Source of the DNA: Saccharum officinarum
Lineage: Eukaryota; Streptophyta; Magnoliopsida; Poales; Poaceae
DNA: 64,000 nt
Direction: 5' to 3'
NCBI GenBank assembly: GCA_020631735.1
Contig: CM036191.1
Span: 38,733,335-38,797,334 of the forward strand
The translations under genes and the position numbers were made by a program. Below are positions 43,272 to 55,587 of the stretch, piece after piece. Positions within the stretch are counted from its first letter, which is position 1; every line of letters begins with the position of its first letter. Below the pieces are notes generated by a model, which was not told where the DNA came from, ran no database searches, and saw only the letters and a program-made list of their open reading frames with translations.

Positions 43272-46200
43272 TCATCTCGCCAATGGACGAAACGAGGACG
43301 ACGACATTACTTCTACTTCACTCCCTAGGTTTGTCGTCAGGCTACGCACACTGTCGATGTTGCGAGCTTCCTCCAGCTCCAGGCTCTCCTTCAGCTGCAG
43401 CACAATGGCGGCCATCGTCGGCCTTTGAGCAGCAGAATCCACCGTGCACATCATAGCAGTGTCGACTAGCTTCCACATGGAGTTGACATCGAAGGCACCT
43501 CCGAGCCGTGCATCGGCAACGAGGCCGATGTCACCGTTAGCGGCGATCTTCTGTTTAACACGTTGAACGATGTGGCCATGGCGATGGTGTGGCACTAGTG
43601 GGGGCTCGCCTGTGGCTACCTCAAGCAGAACAACTCCGAAGCTGTACACATCGCTGCTCTCAGTGAACTTTCCGGTGCGGTAGTACCTGATCAAGAACAG
43701 CAGCAAGAACATTTAAGAAAAACAGAGCAAACGCATGGAAAAGAAGAAGCCAGGTTGCATATATAAGCCACGTTACAAATTTTTTAATAATAGCATATAT
43801 ACACAAGGAAAAAACAACATACTGAGGGTCCATGTAACCAGCTGTGCCAGCTGCAGTGGCTGATATGTGAGTCTGACTATCACTGATGTATGCTTTGGAA
43901 AGTCCAAAATCTGCTATTTTAGCTCGCAAATTTTGACCCAATAGAATGTTGCTGGACTTCACATCCCGGTGAACTATTGGCAGCTCGCAACCTTTGTGCA
44001 GATAATCTAGGCCTACATGTATATATATCACAAAAATGTGAGAAAATAAAAATAAAATGATTACCATATATGGGGTATTTAATTTTTCTTAAGAAACTTC
44101 CAGTTTTCTTTACGTGTTCTTATTATATTATTATTGCAGCTCACCTTGTGCAGCTTCAAGCACTACTCGTACACGTGTCCCCCAGTCCAAGGTTTTAGCA
44201 GCACCATTTTCACCTTCAATATTTTTAACAGAACAGAACTGTTTAACAACTTCAAAAGACGTTTCAAATAAATTTACGGAATGTCGTCTCTTTTTCACGA
44301 AATTATAGGAACTTTCTTTATCCTATTTCTTTTAATTGAGCCTTACAAATCTAAATAAAGCTGTGATCCTTAAGTTGAGTATACATATTAGCTGATCAGG
44401 TCTACATGATGTTACGTGTCATCCACATCTAATTGATCATGAAACGCACTGTGGTTGGAGGTATAGTGTTTGAGGTAACTTGGTGTGCCTGCTGGCAGTT
44501 TCTAAAAATCATCCCCAGTTGTTAAGAAGGATGAACAGGATAAACAATCGACATGCAGGCGCAAATCAATTATTCAAATGCAGTTTTGAATAATTCACAT
44601 GGCTATCTTAATCAATACACAGTAGTAGGTTTCAAATAGACAAACCTCTCAGATGATTAAGAAGACTTCCCTGAGACATATATTCATAAACCAGTCCCAA
44701 GTGATCTCCCTCCCAACAGTAACCAATCAAAGACACTAGATTCCTGTGATGCACCTTTGTCAAGCTCTGAACCTAGATATATAGCAAGAATACATAAGAA
44801 ACAAGAAAAATATTAACTGTAAAATTAAATTGGATTTATAGTGTGTTTTCTTGGTGCCTAGAATTTTAGTTTGTACGTACCTCAGCTATAAATTCATCAA
44901 TCCCATGTGATGATGACTCAGAACGCATCTTGACTGCAACTTCGGTATCATCTTCTAAACGGCCATAATACACAAGCCCAAATCCTCCTTTGCCTATGAA
45001 CCATTTGAAATTGTTAGTGAACTTCTGTAGCTCTTTGTATGTGAAGCAGCGATTCTCAGTAGTAAGCAGCAGGTTGTCCCCGTGCTTTTCTCCGCTTCCC
45101 GGATCCAGAGCATTCTGAAGCTGTGGATCTCTTGCGAAGTCTGCACAAAGACAAACTGCTGGTTGCATTACAATTAGATATTTAACAGAACGGTCAAATA
45201 TTGTATGAAACTGTAATAATGCTGAATTTCAGTGGAGAATAGAGCAATAGGATTACAAACCATTATGTTTTGTTCTCTCTCTCCAGATCAAATATACAAC
45301 AAGTACAACCAATAGAAGCATAGGAACCACTACACAAACAGCAATGATAGCTACTTTGTTTCTTGGCCGACTACTTGGTGGTGGAAGTGGATTGCTGCAC
45401 GTATGACTGTCAGAATCATATCTGAAAATTACATAAGACAATCAGGTCCTGATATAACCTTGAGGAGAAGACTCTGAAACTGTAATTTTGTTTAAAGGTG
45501 GTCATAGCAGGAGACACAATCTAAAATTCAGAAGGAAATGGAGACACTAAGGAGAAAATCAGAACCTGAAAACAAGTGATTCAGTGTAGTTTTTGTATAT
45601 GGAGTCAACACTCAGATTGTTGCAAGACAAATTTCTGTAGAAAACCAAAGGCTATTAGTAAAGTCCTAGGCTTAGTAATAACATGCAGCAAATATATCCA
45701 CTTACAAAACTCGAAGGTGGGGCAAATTTGGTAAGGAATCAGGTATTGACCCACTCAAGTTGTTGTAAGACAAATCCCTGAAACATTTTCACAACTACCA
45801 TGAGCAATCCTAAAAGTGTAGTGACAGTTGATGATTCAAACTTTAAATCAAGGGATTTGATGAAACATGCTTCAAACTATTATGCTGGAGGCATTAACAC
45901 AAGAGTAATAATGTAATATGCTTCAAATATTGAGACATATAACCATAAAGAATGATTTAATCAATAATTTGGAAAAAATAATAGCACAATTATGCGGAAT
46001 TTAATTGTCACACTCCAGAGTTCAAACGGCTTAGATTCACCCTATCCACTTACACTTTTGTTCTACTTCACGTAGAAGAGTTAACTAAGCGATGGTGATA
46101 TGAACTCTACAAGTCTTATATGTAGGTCTAACACATCCTCAACAACCAAGGTGAAACTAAAAACCTACAAACTCATGTCAACATACACATATGCCATCAT

Positions 46201-49200
46201 GGACATAATCCAAAATGGGCCTGATGTCACATCAACATGCCATCAACGAATACACTTCAACAATAGCTTCATCTACTGTATTCGAAACTATACATATTTC
46301 AAAAACAAACAAGAAACCTCAAAATGTGGTGTTATCAACCCCTACAAAGTCAGAGTGATCGGAATGAAGGGAGTAAAATAATACAATTTCTGCTCATGGA
46401 ACGTTGAGGCTGGGGATATATAAATCATGAAAGCAAAGGACACTAGTGTGTTATATATCTACACTTACAAATTCTCTAGTGCCGCGAGAAGTGTAAAATT
46501 AATAGATATTGCACCATGCAAAGAGCTGTCGGAGAGATCACTGCATGAGAATTTGCAGTGCAGCATAAATCAGATCACCAATAATATACTATATATTCGA
46601 AGGAACCTTCTAAATAGTGATTCAGATACTCACAGTGATGTAATCCTCATTGTGTTGCTGCATTTCACACCTTCCCAAGCATATTTGTACGGGAAACATG
46701 GATCACCCATCCAGTTTTTCTTTACTCCATACTCGATTTTGATAGCCATAATGGCTTCAACTACCATATACGAAAAATATATGGTCAGAACTTCTTTTGG
46801 TAACAGTACCAGTTTAATCGCCGAGATACATGATTTCTGAAACCAATTACATATACAAGGGTGGAAAAGGAAATGACAATCAATTCATAATAGAATACTT
46901 GGCAAACCATTTTAGATGTTCAGTGCAGAACTTAGAGTGACATTTGATCAAGCACGTTGGGAACAGGGTGAGCCGTGGGCATAAGTATTGGTGCGTCTAG
47001 TGGGCTTGTGCAGTCTAGGTGGCACTCAAATAGCTTGCAATTAGTTCTATTGTTGAGTATGCCCCTAGAGCATCTCTAGCGGTCTCTAAATAGCTTCTCA
47101 TATCCCATAAAACTATCATATTAGGGGTAATGAAACTTTTTTCTTGCTCCAGCGGTCCCCAATACATTTCCCTTTTTTTAGTGTCTATTAATATACTTCT
47201 CCCATTTTCCCTCAAATAAAGAGGGAAATGCATCTCCCCATATAGCATGAACCCACACCAACCATATGTTTTCAACTATCTTTTCCTTCATGTGCCTGTG
47301 GGGCCCACCTTCCATTTGGCTGTTGGGGGGAAATATATTAGGGTACTGCTGCACAAACTTTCTAATATTAAAAATATAATATTGGACTACCCTAATACCT
47401 ACATGTTGTGGGGTAGATTATTGAAGGATTGCTGGAGATGCTCTTTGAAGGAATTATGTGCTCATGGGAATGGTAGAATAACAGATAATATAGTAGTGGG
47501 GAAACTTTCTAATATTAAAAATATAATATTGGACTACCCTAATACCTACATGTTGTGGGGTAGATTATTGAAGGATTGCTGGAGATGCTCTTTGAAGGAA
47601 TTATGTGCTCATGGGAATGGTAGAATAACAGATAATATAGTAGTGGGGACGACTGATTTGTGGAGGTCGGGTCAATGAAAGTTGGGCTTTTTCTTTGGAA
47701 AACTGTGTTGTAGAGATAATAAAAGTGAGAAGTACACTAGAGTAACTCTAGTAGGTCCCTATCCTATTTTTGTGGACCGACTGACAAAATGTAGTTCTAG
47801 CTGGTCCTTACTCAGGCCTTTAGATCTCTATCTCAAGCCCCATTCCTGGGGGCTCTCACTAGGCACCCTACTTTTCTATTTCTTCCGTTTCCCTACCACA
47901 CCTACACGAACTCTCGCACATGCCCTCTTCCCATGCACCACCTCCCCTATTCCCACTAGCCAAAATCAGGCTCCCGTCCCCATCCCTCCCTCCTATCCAA
48001 AATCCGCCCTCCCCACTATCTCTACCACCGCCTCCCCCACATCCAGCTACCTTCATCTGAGCTCAGGCTCTCCAGTTGAATACACCACACTGTCATGCCT
48101 TCCTCAACTGCCTCTGCCACTTGCATGCCCTCCTAAGCAGCGGTTTGCTTCAGATCCGTCCTCATTGGTCGTCGTCCCCACCTGCATGCCTGGTAGCCCT
48201 CCGCCCGATCTCGATCACCCTAGCCATCGTACCTGCTTGTGTGGCTACTCTATCTGCCCTCCACCCAAGCTACAACCTCTCCTGCTCCCTCTTGTGTGAG
48301 CTCAACCTCCCCAACGCCTTCCTATCCGAACTCAGCTTCTTCATCCACCTTCCTACCTGAGCTCGACCTTCCTGGTGTCGTCCTTCCAGAGCTCAGCTTC
48401 CCCGGCCACCCTCTTGCCCAAGCTTGCCCGCCGATGCTGTCATGCTCGAGCTCGACTAAGGTGAATTTTGTTTCAATTTTTGTCTACATGAATTGGATTG
48501 TCAATTTGATTGAGCATTGGAGTGAATTTATCTACATTTGGTATGCTAATTTGTATATCCATTTTTTATGAATGAGGATGATGATTGCGTTCAGTGCATT
48601 CCTATGCTGGGTACTATCTGGTAGATAGGATCTAGCCTTCTTGTGCAAGATTTGTAAAGAGCTATCAAATTCCACAAGGGAACATGAAAGTTCATTTCAC
48701 AACAGCTCAAGAAGCTGCGAGGAAGGATGTGGGGAGAGGCTTTAGAGTTTTGCCATCTCGATTGCTATGACGATGGGCCATGCTCAATTTTGGAACAAGG
48801 AGACCCTTTGCCATATAATGATAGCTGCTATGATCATGCACAACATAATCATGGAGGAACAGCGGGATGAGGAAGACGATGGTGGTCATGACTATGACCA
48901 AGATAGGGGTGAGGTGCTTAGGGAGGTGGAGTACAATAGCATAATGCACTTGTCGGAGTTGCTCAAGATCCATAGAGAGATTGAAGACAAGCAAGCACAT
49001 GAGATGTTTAGAGAGGATCTTGTCGAGCATGTTTGGTCCATTCGTAGCTCTAAATAGTTTGATTGATTTTATGAACATTGTTTGTGAAACTTCGGTTGTG
49101 ATGGGACTATATATGTTTGCCTTGAGATAGATGGGACTTTATTTGATTTTTTAAATTTGAAATTTAATTTAAATTATCATGTTTGAATTCATGGATTTGA

Positions 49201-52200
49201 ATATTAGTCAGTTTTATAAACTCCTAACTTTTGTAAGTGTCAAATAGATAGAATACATAGAGTATATATGAAAAGAGAGGATCAGAAAGTAGAGTCCCTG
49301 ATTTGAGAGCTCTAGCTAAAGTAAAACCTAGGAATAGAGCCCTGGATGGGCCATATTGTGCCAAGTTAGGTTCGCGACACTAATTGAACGCTAATAATTT
49401 TTAAATGTGCTTTGCGATTCATGCTATTTTGTTTCGAAAGGAGTACCGGATTCAGTTGGCAACATAATAAATTACTACCTCCATTCTCTTTTAAATGTGT
49501 GTTCATGTTGAGCTCAATCTGTGCAATGGTGACAATAAATTTAAGATATATCTACATTTTTATTTGCGAGTGTATATATCTTTTTGACGAAGGTACGTCC
49601 GGTGCCTCTGAGAAACAGAGAGGGGGAAATTGAAGCAGGAAGGAAGACAATGCATGCATCCAAAGGCCAGCGAGATCGATGGACTTACAATCTTGAGGAA
49701 ATGTCGTGGGACCGTCGACTGTAATGGCATTGTAGATCTCAAAGGCGTTGATCATCGGGGGCAGTTGTGAACCAGCAGTTGCCGTTAGAGTGATGTTGTA
49801 TGTGCCATCGGTGGACGTATAGGAATCATTGGTGTACAAGTAGGAGGCAGCCATATATGAAGGGCTGTACGAGCTGGACCTCGGCCCGGAGTCATCCTCG
49901 TTGATGTAGACATCGAACTGCCGGGTCAGCGTGTCCTGGAAATCGGCAAAATGCAGGAACACCAAGAATGATGAGAGCAGCTTCCTTTTCTCGTTCCATG
50001 GTGGGATAGTGAGCACGGTTCCGTTGACGTCGGCCGGCACAACGGCCGAACTGAGGATAGACGCGGGCACGGCAAAATATTGGGTCTCCGTCTCGATGCT
50101 GCTGGGATGGTTGGTCGAGTAGTTTCTCCACTGGGGGTTATCCGAAGGCCACCACCAGAAACGGTCGTATGGATCATCAGGGTACCTTCATGAAATCCAA
50201 AAAAAAAGAAATGAGCGTGTCAGTGTAGGGTTAAAAACTTGGAACCTAGAGTGCAAAATTTTATGCGGTAGACATAGAACACTTGTTATGTATAATGCAT
50301 GAATTTGGCTAGGCGGGTTTTTTATTTCCGTGAAAATTTTAGGTTAACCTACTAATTCACATCCCTCTTGGACATCTTATCCATTTCACTCCCCATGAGC
50401 TCCAGAACATGTATCCATGGTGGCAGGCTGTCCGAGCTAGCCGGATCTGTATGCCAACTCCGCAGCCTTGCCCCACCCCGCCCACAGTGCCGTCGTCATG
50501 GTCGCGATCTTGTTCGCGGCCACCTCTACAGTTCAAGACACCACTGTTCAATGCCTGCAAGCGAGCTTGGTGGGGAGGCGAGGAGGCGCCGAAGCAACAC
50601 GACCATGTAAGTACGAGTTATTCAAGGATTTCTGTGGGGATCGAGCTCCCTGAACACTACATTGAGCTCTTGGACAACACCGCGCTGTTGGAGCCGTCGA
50701 TGGTGGTGTACTAGGCCAAGACCCCAAGGTGTTGACTCTGTTGACTGTGTCTGGTGGGTGGACGCTCATGTCGTGGTCATAGACATGGACCGTCTGGATG
50801 GCATCGCGAAGTAGTATGAGGTCGTGAGGCGCTGCAGAGTAAGCGGAGCAGGAGCAAGAGCGGCGACGGCTTCCCCTGGCACAGAAGGGGTGGCGCTACC
50901 TCTTCGTGATGCACTTCACAGCGTGCCAGTCCTCGTCAACCATTGAGAGGAGAAGAGAAAAGAATTGGGAAACCAGATGAAGCGATGGAAATGAAAATGG
51001 ATGAAACTTGGGGGGAGGGCTCAGTACATATTTTTAGACCTCTCGAAGGCGTATGGACTTATGGTGCACCAATAAACAATATGGTGCACCAATAAACAAT
51101 ATAAATATCAGAAATGGAATTTAAAAGTTCATGGACCCAAGCATATGTTTGGTTCCAAGGATGAAGTGGGATGAGATAGGACAATCATTTTTTCTGAGGT
51201 GTTTAGTTCAGAGTCATTAGAGGAAGGGTCATCCTCTTTGGGAAATTTTCCCTAAACACCGGGGGTGGCTCCATCCCTCCGAATCGAAGGGACGGGGTTA
51301 TCCCCTTCAGACGGCGTGAGCGACTATTCCTTCTCGCCCGTACCTCCGGCCTACGCTGTATAGACGACACACGCTAAGTGATACACCCAAACAGACCGCT
51401 CCTGGTACATTTAATTCCTCTTAGGGCATTAAAGGCAAGAATTTTATAAGAATCACACAGAAATTTAATAGAAATTAGTTCAATTTTACAGGAAAAATGC
51501 CGAACATGATTTTTTTTGTTCCAAATAGTCGTTTAATTTATTTGCCCAAATCCAATTCAGTGATCGTTCACCGGCAAGGAATCCAGCGAACGCTCCTACA
51601 GACGCGTGCGCGTGCCTCCCCTCCCTGTGCGGTTATGCATGCGCTGATGTCAGTGCTGACATCAACAAAAAAATCAAAGTATTTATTTTTAAATTGCTAT
51701 AACTTCTAAACGGTGTATCCATTTTAAATTCCGTCTGTACCGGTATGTTCTACACGACAAGCGAACAAAACTAGATCTCACTTGAATTTTTTTAGTAGCA
51801 ATTTATATGTATTTATAACATATAATTTTCAACTTGTGCATATAAGTTGTATTGAATAACTTACGTACACAAGTTATATAAAATATCTTATGTACATAAG
51901 TTATATACAAAAATTGTGTTTGATAACTTTTGTACATAAGTTGTGTTTCATAACTTTTGTGTTTCCATGTTTTAGCATAAGTTATTATTTAATTCGTTCC
52001 TTGTGTTTAATAACTTTTTGTGTTTCCAAGTTTTGGCATAAGTTATAAATTAATTGTTCCTTTGTGTTAATAACTTTTGTACATAAGTTTTGTTTCATAA
52101 CTTTTGTGTTTCAAAGCTTTGGTATAAGTTATAAGTAATAAGTTTTATGTATAAATTATATGTTATAAGTTATTATACAGAAATTAGTACTAGAATTTTT

Positions 52201-53690
52201 TTTGAAACATATGCAAGTGGGATATAGTTTTGTTCGTCACGTCGTGTAAAACACACCGGTGCAGATGGAATTAAAAACGGATACACCATTCAGAAGTTAT
52301 AGCATTTTAAAATAAATGTTTCTCTTTTCTTTTTGATGACGTCAGCACTCCATAACAAAGCGCAGGAGGAGGAAAGCACGGTACCATATGCTGTGCGCGT
52401 ACAGTTGGTTGGCCGGTTTGGTTTAGTTGCTGCTAAAAAAAGGAAAGAGGGTTTTTTTTTCAAAAAGAGAATGTCTGAAAATTGATCGCTGCATTTGTTT
52501 TGGATAAGCATTCGCTATTTATCATTATCGATTTATTTGACCGAACCACCCTCCTCCCTCCAATACGTGTCCTACATAACTGGATCGAAGCCTGAACGCT
52601 ACAGAGTTGAAGCAGGGATGCATCCCAACATCAAAAGTCAAAGATGAAACGTATACCACGTACGTACTCCCTCCGTCCCTAAATACTTGTCGTTTTCGTT
52701 TCTCGAGAAACAACTTTAACAAAATATATATTAAAAAATATTAATATTTATAGTACATAATTAGTATCATTGGATAGATCTTTGAATCTAGTTTTTTAAT
52801 AAATTTATTTGAAGATAAAAATGTTGCACGTATTTTCTACAAATCGAGTCAAACTTGTGGCATGAAAACCGGAAACGACGTTTAAATAGGGACAGAGGGA
52901 GTACCTGGTAATGTCATCGAGGCCTGTCCTCATGTTCTGGCGATCATACATGGACATGATGCGGCCCGGCGTGACGGGCGGGTAAAACTCAGCGCCGAGC
53001 TGCCTCAGCTCCAGCGCGGACACGAACGGCGTGCCACTGCCGATGTTCACCAGGCACACCGGCGCCCAGCTCGCCCACGCCACGAAGACCGCCTCGTAGA
53101 CCATGTTCTCGCCGGCGGCACCCACGTCGGCGGCGACCCAGAAGTTGGCCCCCAGGTGCAGCTCAAAGTTCACCGACGAGCTGTTCTGGCCGTCGTAGTT
53201 GCCGTACCCAAACCGCGCCCGCACCAGGTACCTCGTGCCGGCGACGGTGGGGAGCGAGTAGCAGTTGCGCACGCCGGATGGGAAGCTCCTCAGCGTGTGG
53301 AGACTCTTGGGCCACGAGCTCATCAGGTTGGCGTCCATGGCCATGTGGTTCTCGCCGGTGTCAACGTAGGGGGCGTCGGAGACGTAGACGATGCCGGTGG
53401 TGCTGTCCTTGTATCCGCTGAAGTTGGCTTCCAGGCCGCAGTCGATACTTAGGAAGCCTGAACATTAGTGCACCAATGACCAATGGTTGACAATTAATAC
53501 TCCTATTTTATTACTCCATCTCATGCATGCATACAGTATAATATACAGTACAAACTTTAGTTTGCATGGGTAATGCTAATGGATGATATGATATATCATG
53601 CCTATAGGGTAACGCACCTGGCTGACTGACGGCCACACGAAAAGCTGGTGCTAGTAATAGCACAAATAAAGCCACGAATTCAATCGCCAT
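43272..53690 (-). CDS. Malectin-like/LRR receptor-like kinase, 13 exons
   Basis: Exons in sense: 53690-53618, 53457-52905, 50185-49689, 46760-46634, 46540-46469, 45777-45706, 45634-45566, 45421-45261, 45140-44881, 44772-44646, 44213-44145, 44012-43823 and 43686-43272. All introns are GT..AG, phases agree and the total is 2,613 bases (870 residues). Residues 1-23 are a signal peptide ([17 protein letters not shown]). Exons 2-3 give a malectin-like ectodomain ([29 protein letters not shown]). Exon 4 has the NWMGDPC motif. Exons 5-7 are LRRs ([18 protein letters not shown]). Exon 8 has the transmembrane helix (about 487-510). The kinase starts near 560: GKGGFG loop at 567, Lys 588, HRDVKSSN with Asp 686, DFG at 704, then [11 protein letters not shown]. 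All catalytic residues are present, so it should be an active plasma-membrane Ser/Thr kinase of LRR subgroup I. The ligand is unknown. Introns 2 and 3 are swollen by transposons. Confidence 0.95.
47068..47648. mobile_element. MITE with GAGCATCTCTAGC ends and duplicated right end
   Basis: Left end gagcatctctagcggt (47068). The complementary right end gctggagatgctc occurs twice, at 47431-47443 and 47578-47590, because of the tandem duplication. Grass elements with GAGCATCTCCAGC ends are common. No target duplication was settled. Confidence 0.65.
47355..47648. repeat. Exact 147-bp tandem duplication
   Basis: The unit starting aaactttctaatattaaaaa at 47355 is repeated from 47502, and the two copies look identical. 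Because 147 is a multiple of 3, the plus-strand frame through it reads the same 49 residues twice. Identity implies a young event. Confidence 0.95.
48612..49057 (+). pseudogene. PIF/Harbinger transposase C-terminal fragment
   Basis: In one frame: [37 protein letters not shown]. After a frameshift near 48765: [31 protein letters not shown] and, near the end, [20 protein letters not shown]. This is the C-terminal third of plant Harbinger transposases, including the last catalytic-domain helices. Stops (near 48635 and 48770) and a frameshift break it. It is on the strand opposite to the RLK gene. The C-rich 47860-48440 stretch may be 5' sequence of the same element; termini are not defined. Confidence 0.8.
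51652..52349. mobile_element. Inverted-repeat (foldback) element in RLK intron 2
   Basis: Arms of about 165 bp pair: left 'agtgctgacatca..aattgctataacttctaaacggtgtatcc', right 'ggatacaccattcagaagttatagc..tgatgacgtcagcact'. The centre (51830-52160) is an AT-rich series of 'cataagtta' and 'taacttttgt' words. No coding capacity. No clear target duplication was found, so the class is open. Confidence 0.8.
52667..52901. mobile_element. Stowaway MITE at the RLK intron 2 donor, copy 3
   Basis: Ends ctccctccgtccc and gggacagagggag, flanked by TA at 52665-52666 and 52902-52903. The right TA supplies the T of the GT splice donor of RLK exon 2 (minus strand CAG/GTACTCCC). 235 bp. Confidence 0.93.
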
Positions 53691-53779
53691 TGATGGTTTT
53701 TGATGAGACACGATGAGCAGCAACACAGCTCAACGTGCTTCCGGCGAGGTCTTGCAACAATGGCTATGGCTCTGCCCCA

Positions 53780-53788
53780 TATTTATAT
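53780..53788 (-). promoter_or_regulatory. Probable TATA box of the RLK gene
   Basis: The minus strand reads ATATAAATATGG about 95 bases before the ATG at 53690, a reasonable distance for a short leader. Confidence 0.5.
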
Positions 53789-54230
53789 TACAAGTGTTCA
53801 TGTCAATCACTATAAAAGAGAAACTTCCTGTTTTGCCCTTACTTAAGAGGAACTCCTCCATTGAAATTTCATCTGAAATACTACGACCGGTCACAAATAC
53901 TTGAAAATTTTTATCGATTTTGCGTAGTCTTTGTGGGTACCTTTGATTAGTAATTTCTTCTAGAATATATTTTTAAAATCCTTCAAGCAGCTGACACTCC
54001 TAACCCTAAACCCCCGACCCCACCCCACCAGCTGCTCTCTCTTCTTCTCCCCATATGCGCGCTGTCTCTTCTCTCTCCAATCCAACATCCAACATAATCG
54101 GCCAAGGACAGCGGCCCAAGGCAATTCCATCGAGGCATCGAGCCTGGTGTACGTAGATTCGGCTTAGGGCGGTGCTATGGCCCCTCCCAGCAGGTGGCAG
54201 CGCGCGTGGCCCCTCCGTCCTAGCCAATCA
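53789..54230. other. RLK promoter region
   Basis: Mostly unremarkable mixed-composition sequence up to the CACTA boundary. The CACTA element lies about 540 bp upstream of the RLK start codon. Confidence 0.4.
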
Positions 54231-54279
54231 CATCACTAGTAGAGAACAGACCTTTGATCCTCGGCCAAAATGGGCTCTA

Positions 54280-54560
54280 GTCCCGGAATTTTTTGCCCCC
54301 GGGACTAGAAATACCTTTAGTCCCGGTTGGTGGCTCCAACCGGGACTAAAGGTCCCTGCCCAACGGCTACTGCGCCAGACAGAGGTGGCAGGGACCTTTA
54401 GTCCCGGTTGGAGCCACCAACCGGGACTAAAGGTATACTTTTACTCCCGGTTGGTGGCTCCAACCGGGAGTAAAGGTCTACTCCCGGGCCGTGGCTGCGC
54501 CCGGGGTTGGAAAGTTACCTTTAGTCCCGGTTGGATCTATCAACCGGGACTAAATGTTCT
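54280..54560. repeat. Left sub-terminal motif array of the CACTA element
   Basis: Ten or so copies of tagtcccggttgg, actcccggttgg and their inverted partners (ccaaccgggactaaagg) form nested palindromes. Both the AGTCCCGG and ACTCCCGG variants occur. Confidence 0.9.
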
Positions 54561-54563
54561 CCC

Positions 54564-54571
54564 TTTATAAA
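54564..54571 (+). promoter_or_regulatory. TATA box of the left CACTA promoter
   Basis: tttataaatcgg lies directly after the left motif array, about 400 bases before the first ATG (54964). Confidence 0.6.
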
Positions 54572-54963
54572 TCGGCCGTCTCCTCCTTCCTCCCCGAGCC
54601 CGAGCTCAGCACATTTTGAAGCTCACTGGTGTTCTTGCTTCCTCCCTCCCTCCATTGTTCCTCCATCCATTCTTCGATTCCTCCGTCGATTCTTCAGTTG
54701 TAAAGGTTACCAATCTCATACTCTCATTTTTTACCATTTTCTTATGCCATTTTATTCACTATATATATTTATGGTTCTTTATTGTGGTTTTTTTTCATTT
54801 GTAAGCAATTTGAGCTCAAAATCACTTTAAGCTTGCATATTTACATGAAAGAAGGTTAAAAATATCATTGTTTAGAGATGTAGATAATTTTATAGTTTGT
54901 TAATTTTATTTGTTTATAAAAGAAGAAATTTATAGTGTATTAAAAAATGAGTATAGAGAGTAG

Positions 54964-55499
54964 ATGGCAACTGCTTCCGGGTCCTCGGCCTCTCATGGGT
55001 TTCCAAAGCGACTTAGGCCGGGCCTTCCTCTCATTCCATGTGGCAAGTGTCGTGATGAGACGAAGATTGTGATGGAGTACCGAGTGAAGAAGGAGGGTCC
55101 CAACAAGGATCGTATCTTCTACAAGTGTCCGGATCGCAATGTGAGTTATTTTATCGTATTTAATGATTATGGTTAGTTTATACCTATTTTCATGATGGTT
55201 GTGATTAAAGTTCTAATTTTTTGTTTTAATTTCAGTGGGATGGCAGTGGACGATGTTCAGGCTTCTACTGGGAGGAAGAGTATGTTGAACTCGTGCAAAA
55301 ATATCTTGCACAACAGGCAGATACGGCGGCTAATGAGGCAGTGATCCAGCCGAAGAAGCCCAAAGATGTTGCACAATCGGGGGATCTGTCTGTTTTAGTT
55401 GAGATTGGTCGCGAAATCCTTGTGCTCCTGAAATGTATTTTAGCTTTAGTTCTTTTAGTGGTAGTTGAGATTGTCTACATTGTAGCGATGCTTTCATAA
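54964..55499 (+). CDS. GRF zinc-finger protein with C-terminal membrane helix
   Basis: Exon 1 is 54964-55140 (donor gtgagt) and exon 2 is 55236-55499 (acceptor ttcag), phase 0, 146 residues. Residues 24-75 form the GRF-type finger: PCGKCRDETKIVM, FYKCPDRN, WDGSGRCSGFYWEEEY. The C-terminus (about 120-145) is a strongly hydrophobic helix, ILVLLKCILALVLLVVVEIV. Such small GRF-plus-helix proteins are frequent inside grass CACTA-like elements. The zinc finger is expected to bind nucleic acid; the cellular role is not known. The frame is intact, so it may still be expressed. It shares the left promoter with the transposase downstream. Confidence 0.8.
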
Positions 55500-55587
55500 A
55501 TTTGTATCTTTTGTGGTGGCACGCATGTTGTATAAATAATTAATTATGATCTAGGTTTTAATATGATATTTATGTCATGTAATGCAG

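Larger units (their letters stand above)
46761..49688 (-). other. Large intron 3 of the RLK gene, transposon-filled
   Basis: Donor gtaagtcc at 49688, acceptor ...tggtag at 46761. It holds a MITE with a 147-bp duplication, a C-rich tract (47860-48440) and a Harbinger transposase remnant on the opposite strand. Removal by splicing is implied by the matched exon phases. Confidence 0.8.
50186..52904 (-). other. Large intron 2 of the RLK gene
   Basis: Donor at 52904 (gtactccc) and acceptor ...atgaag at 50186. It contains a GC-rich scrap (50390-50900) with ORFs on both strands but no recognised domain, an inverted-repeat element (51652-52349) and a Stowaway MITE that touches the donor. Confidence 0.8.

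Noticed and set aside
47247..47678. 143-codon ORF with a 49-residue repeat
   Set aside because: It is MITE sequence plus an exact duplication in an intron; no coding evidence.
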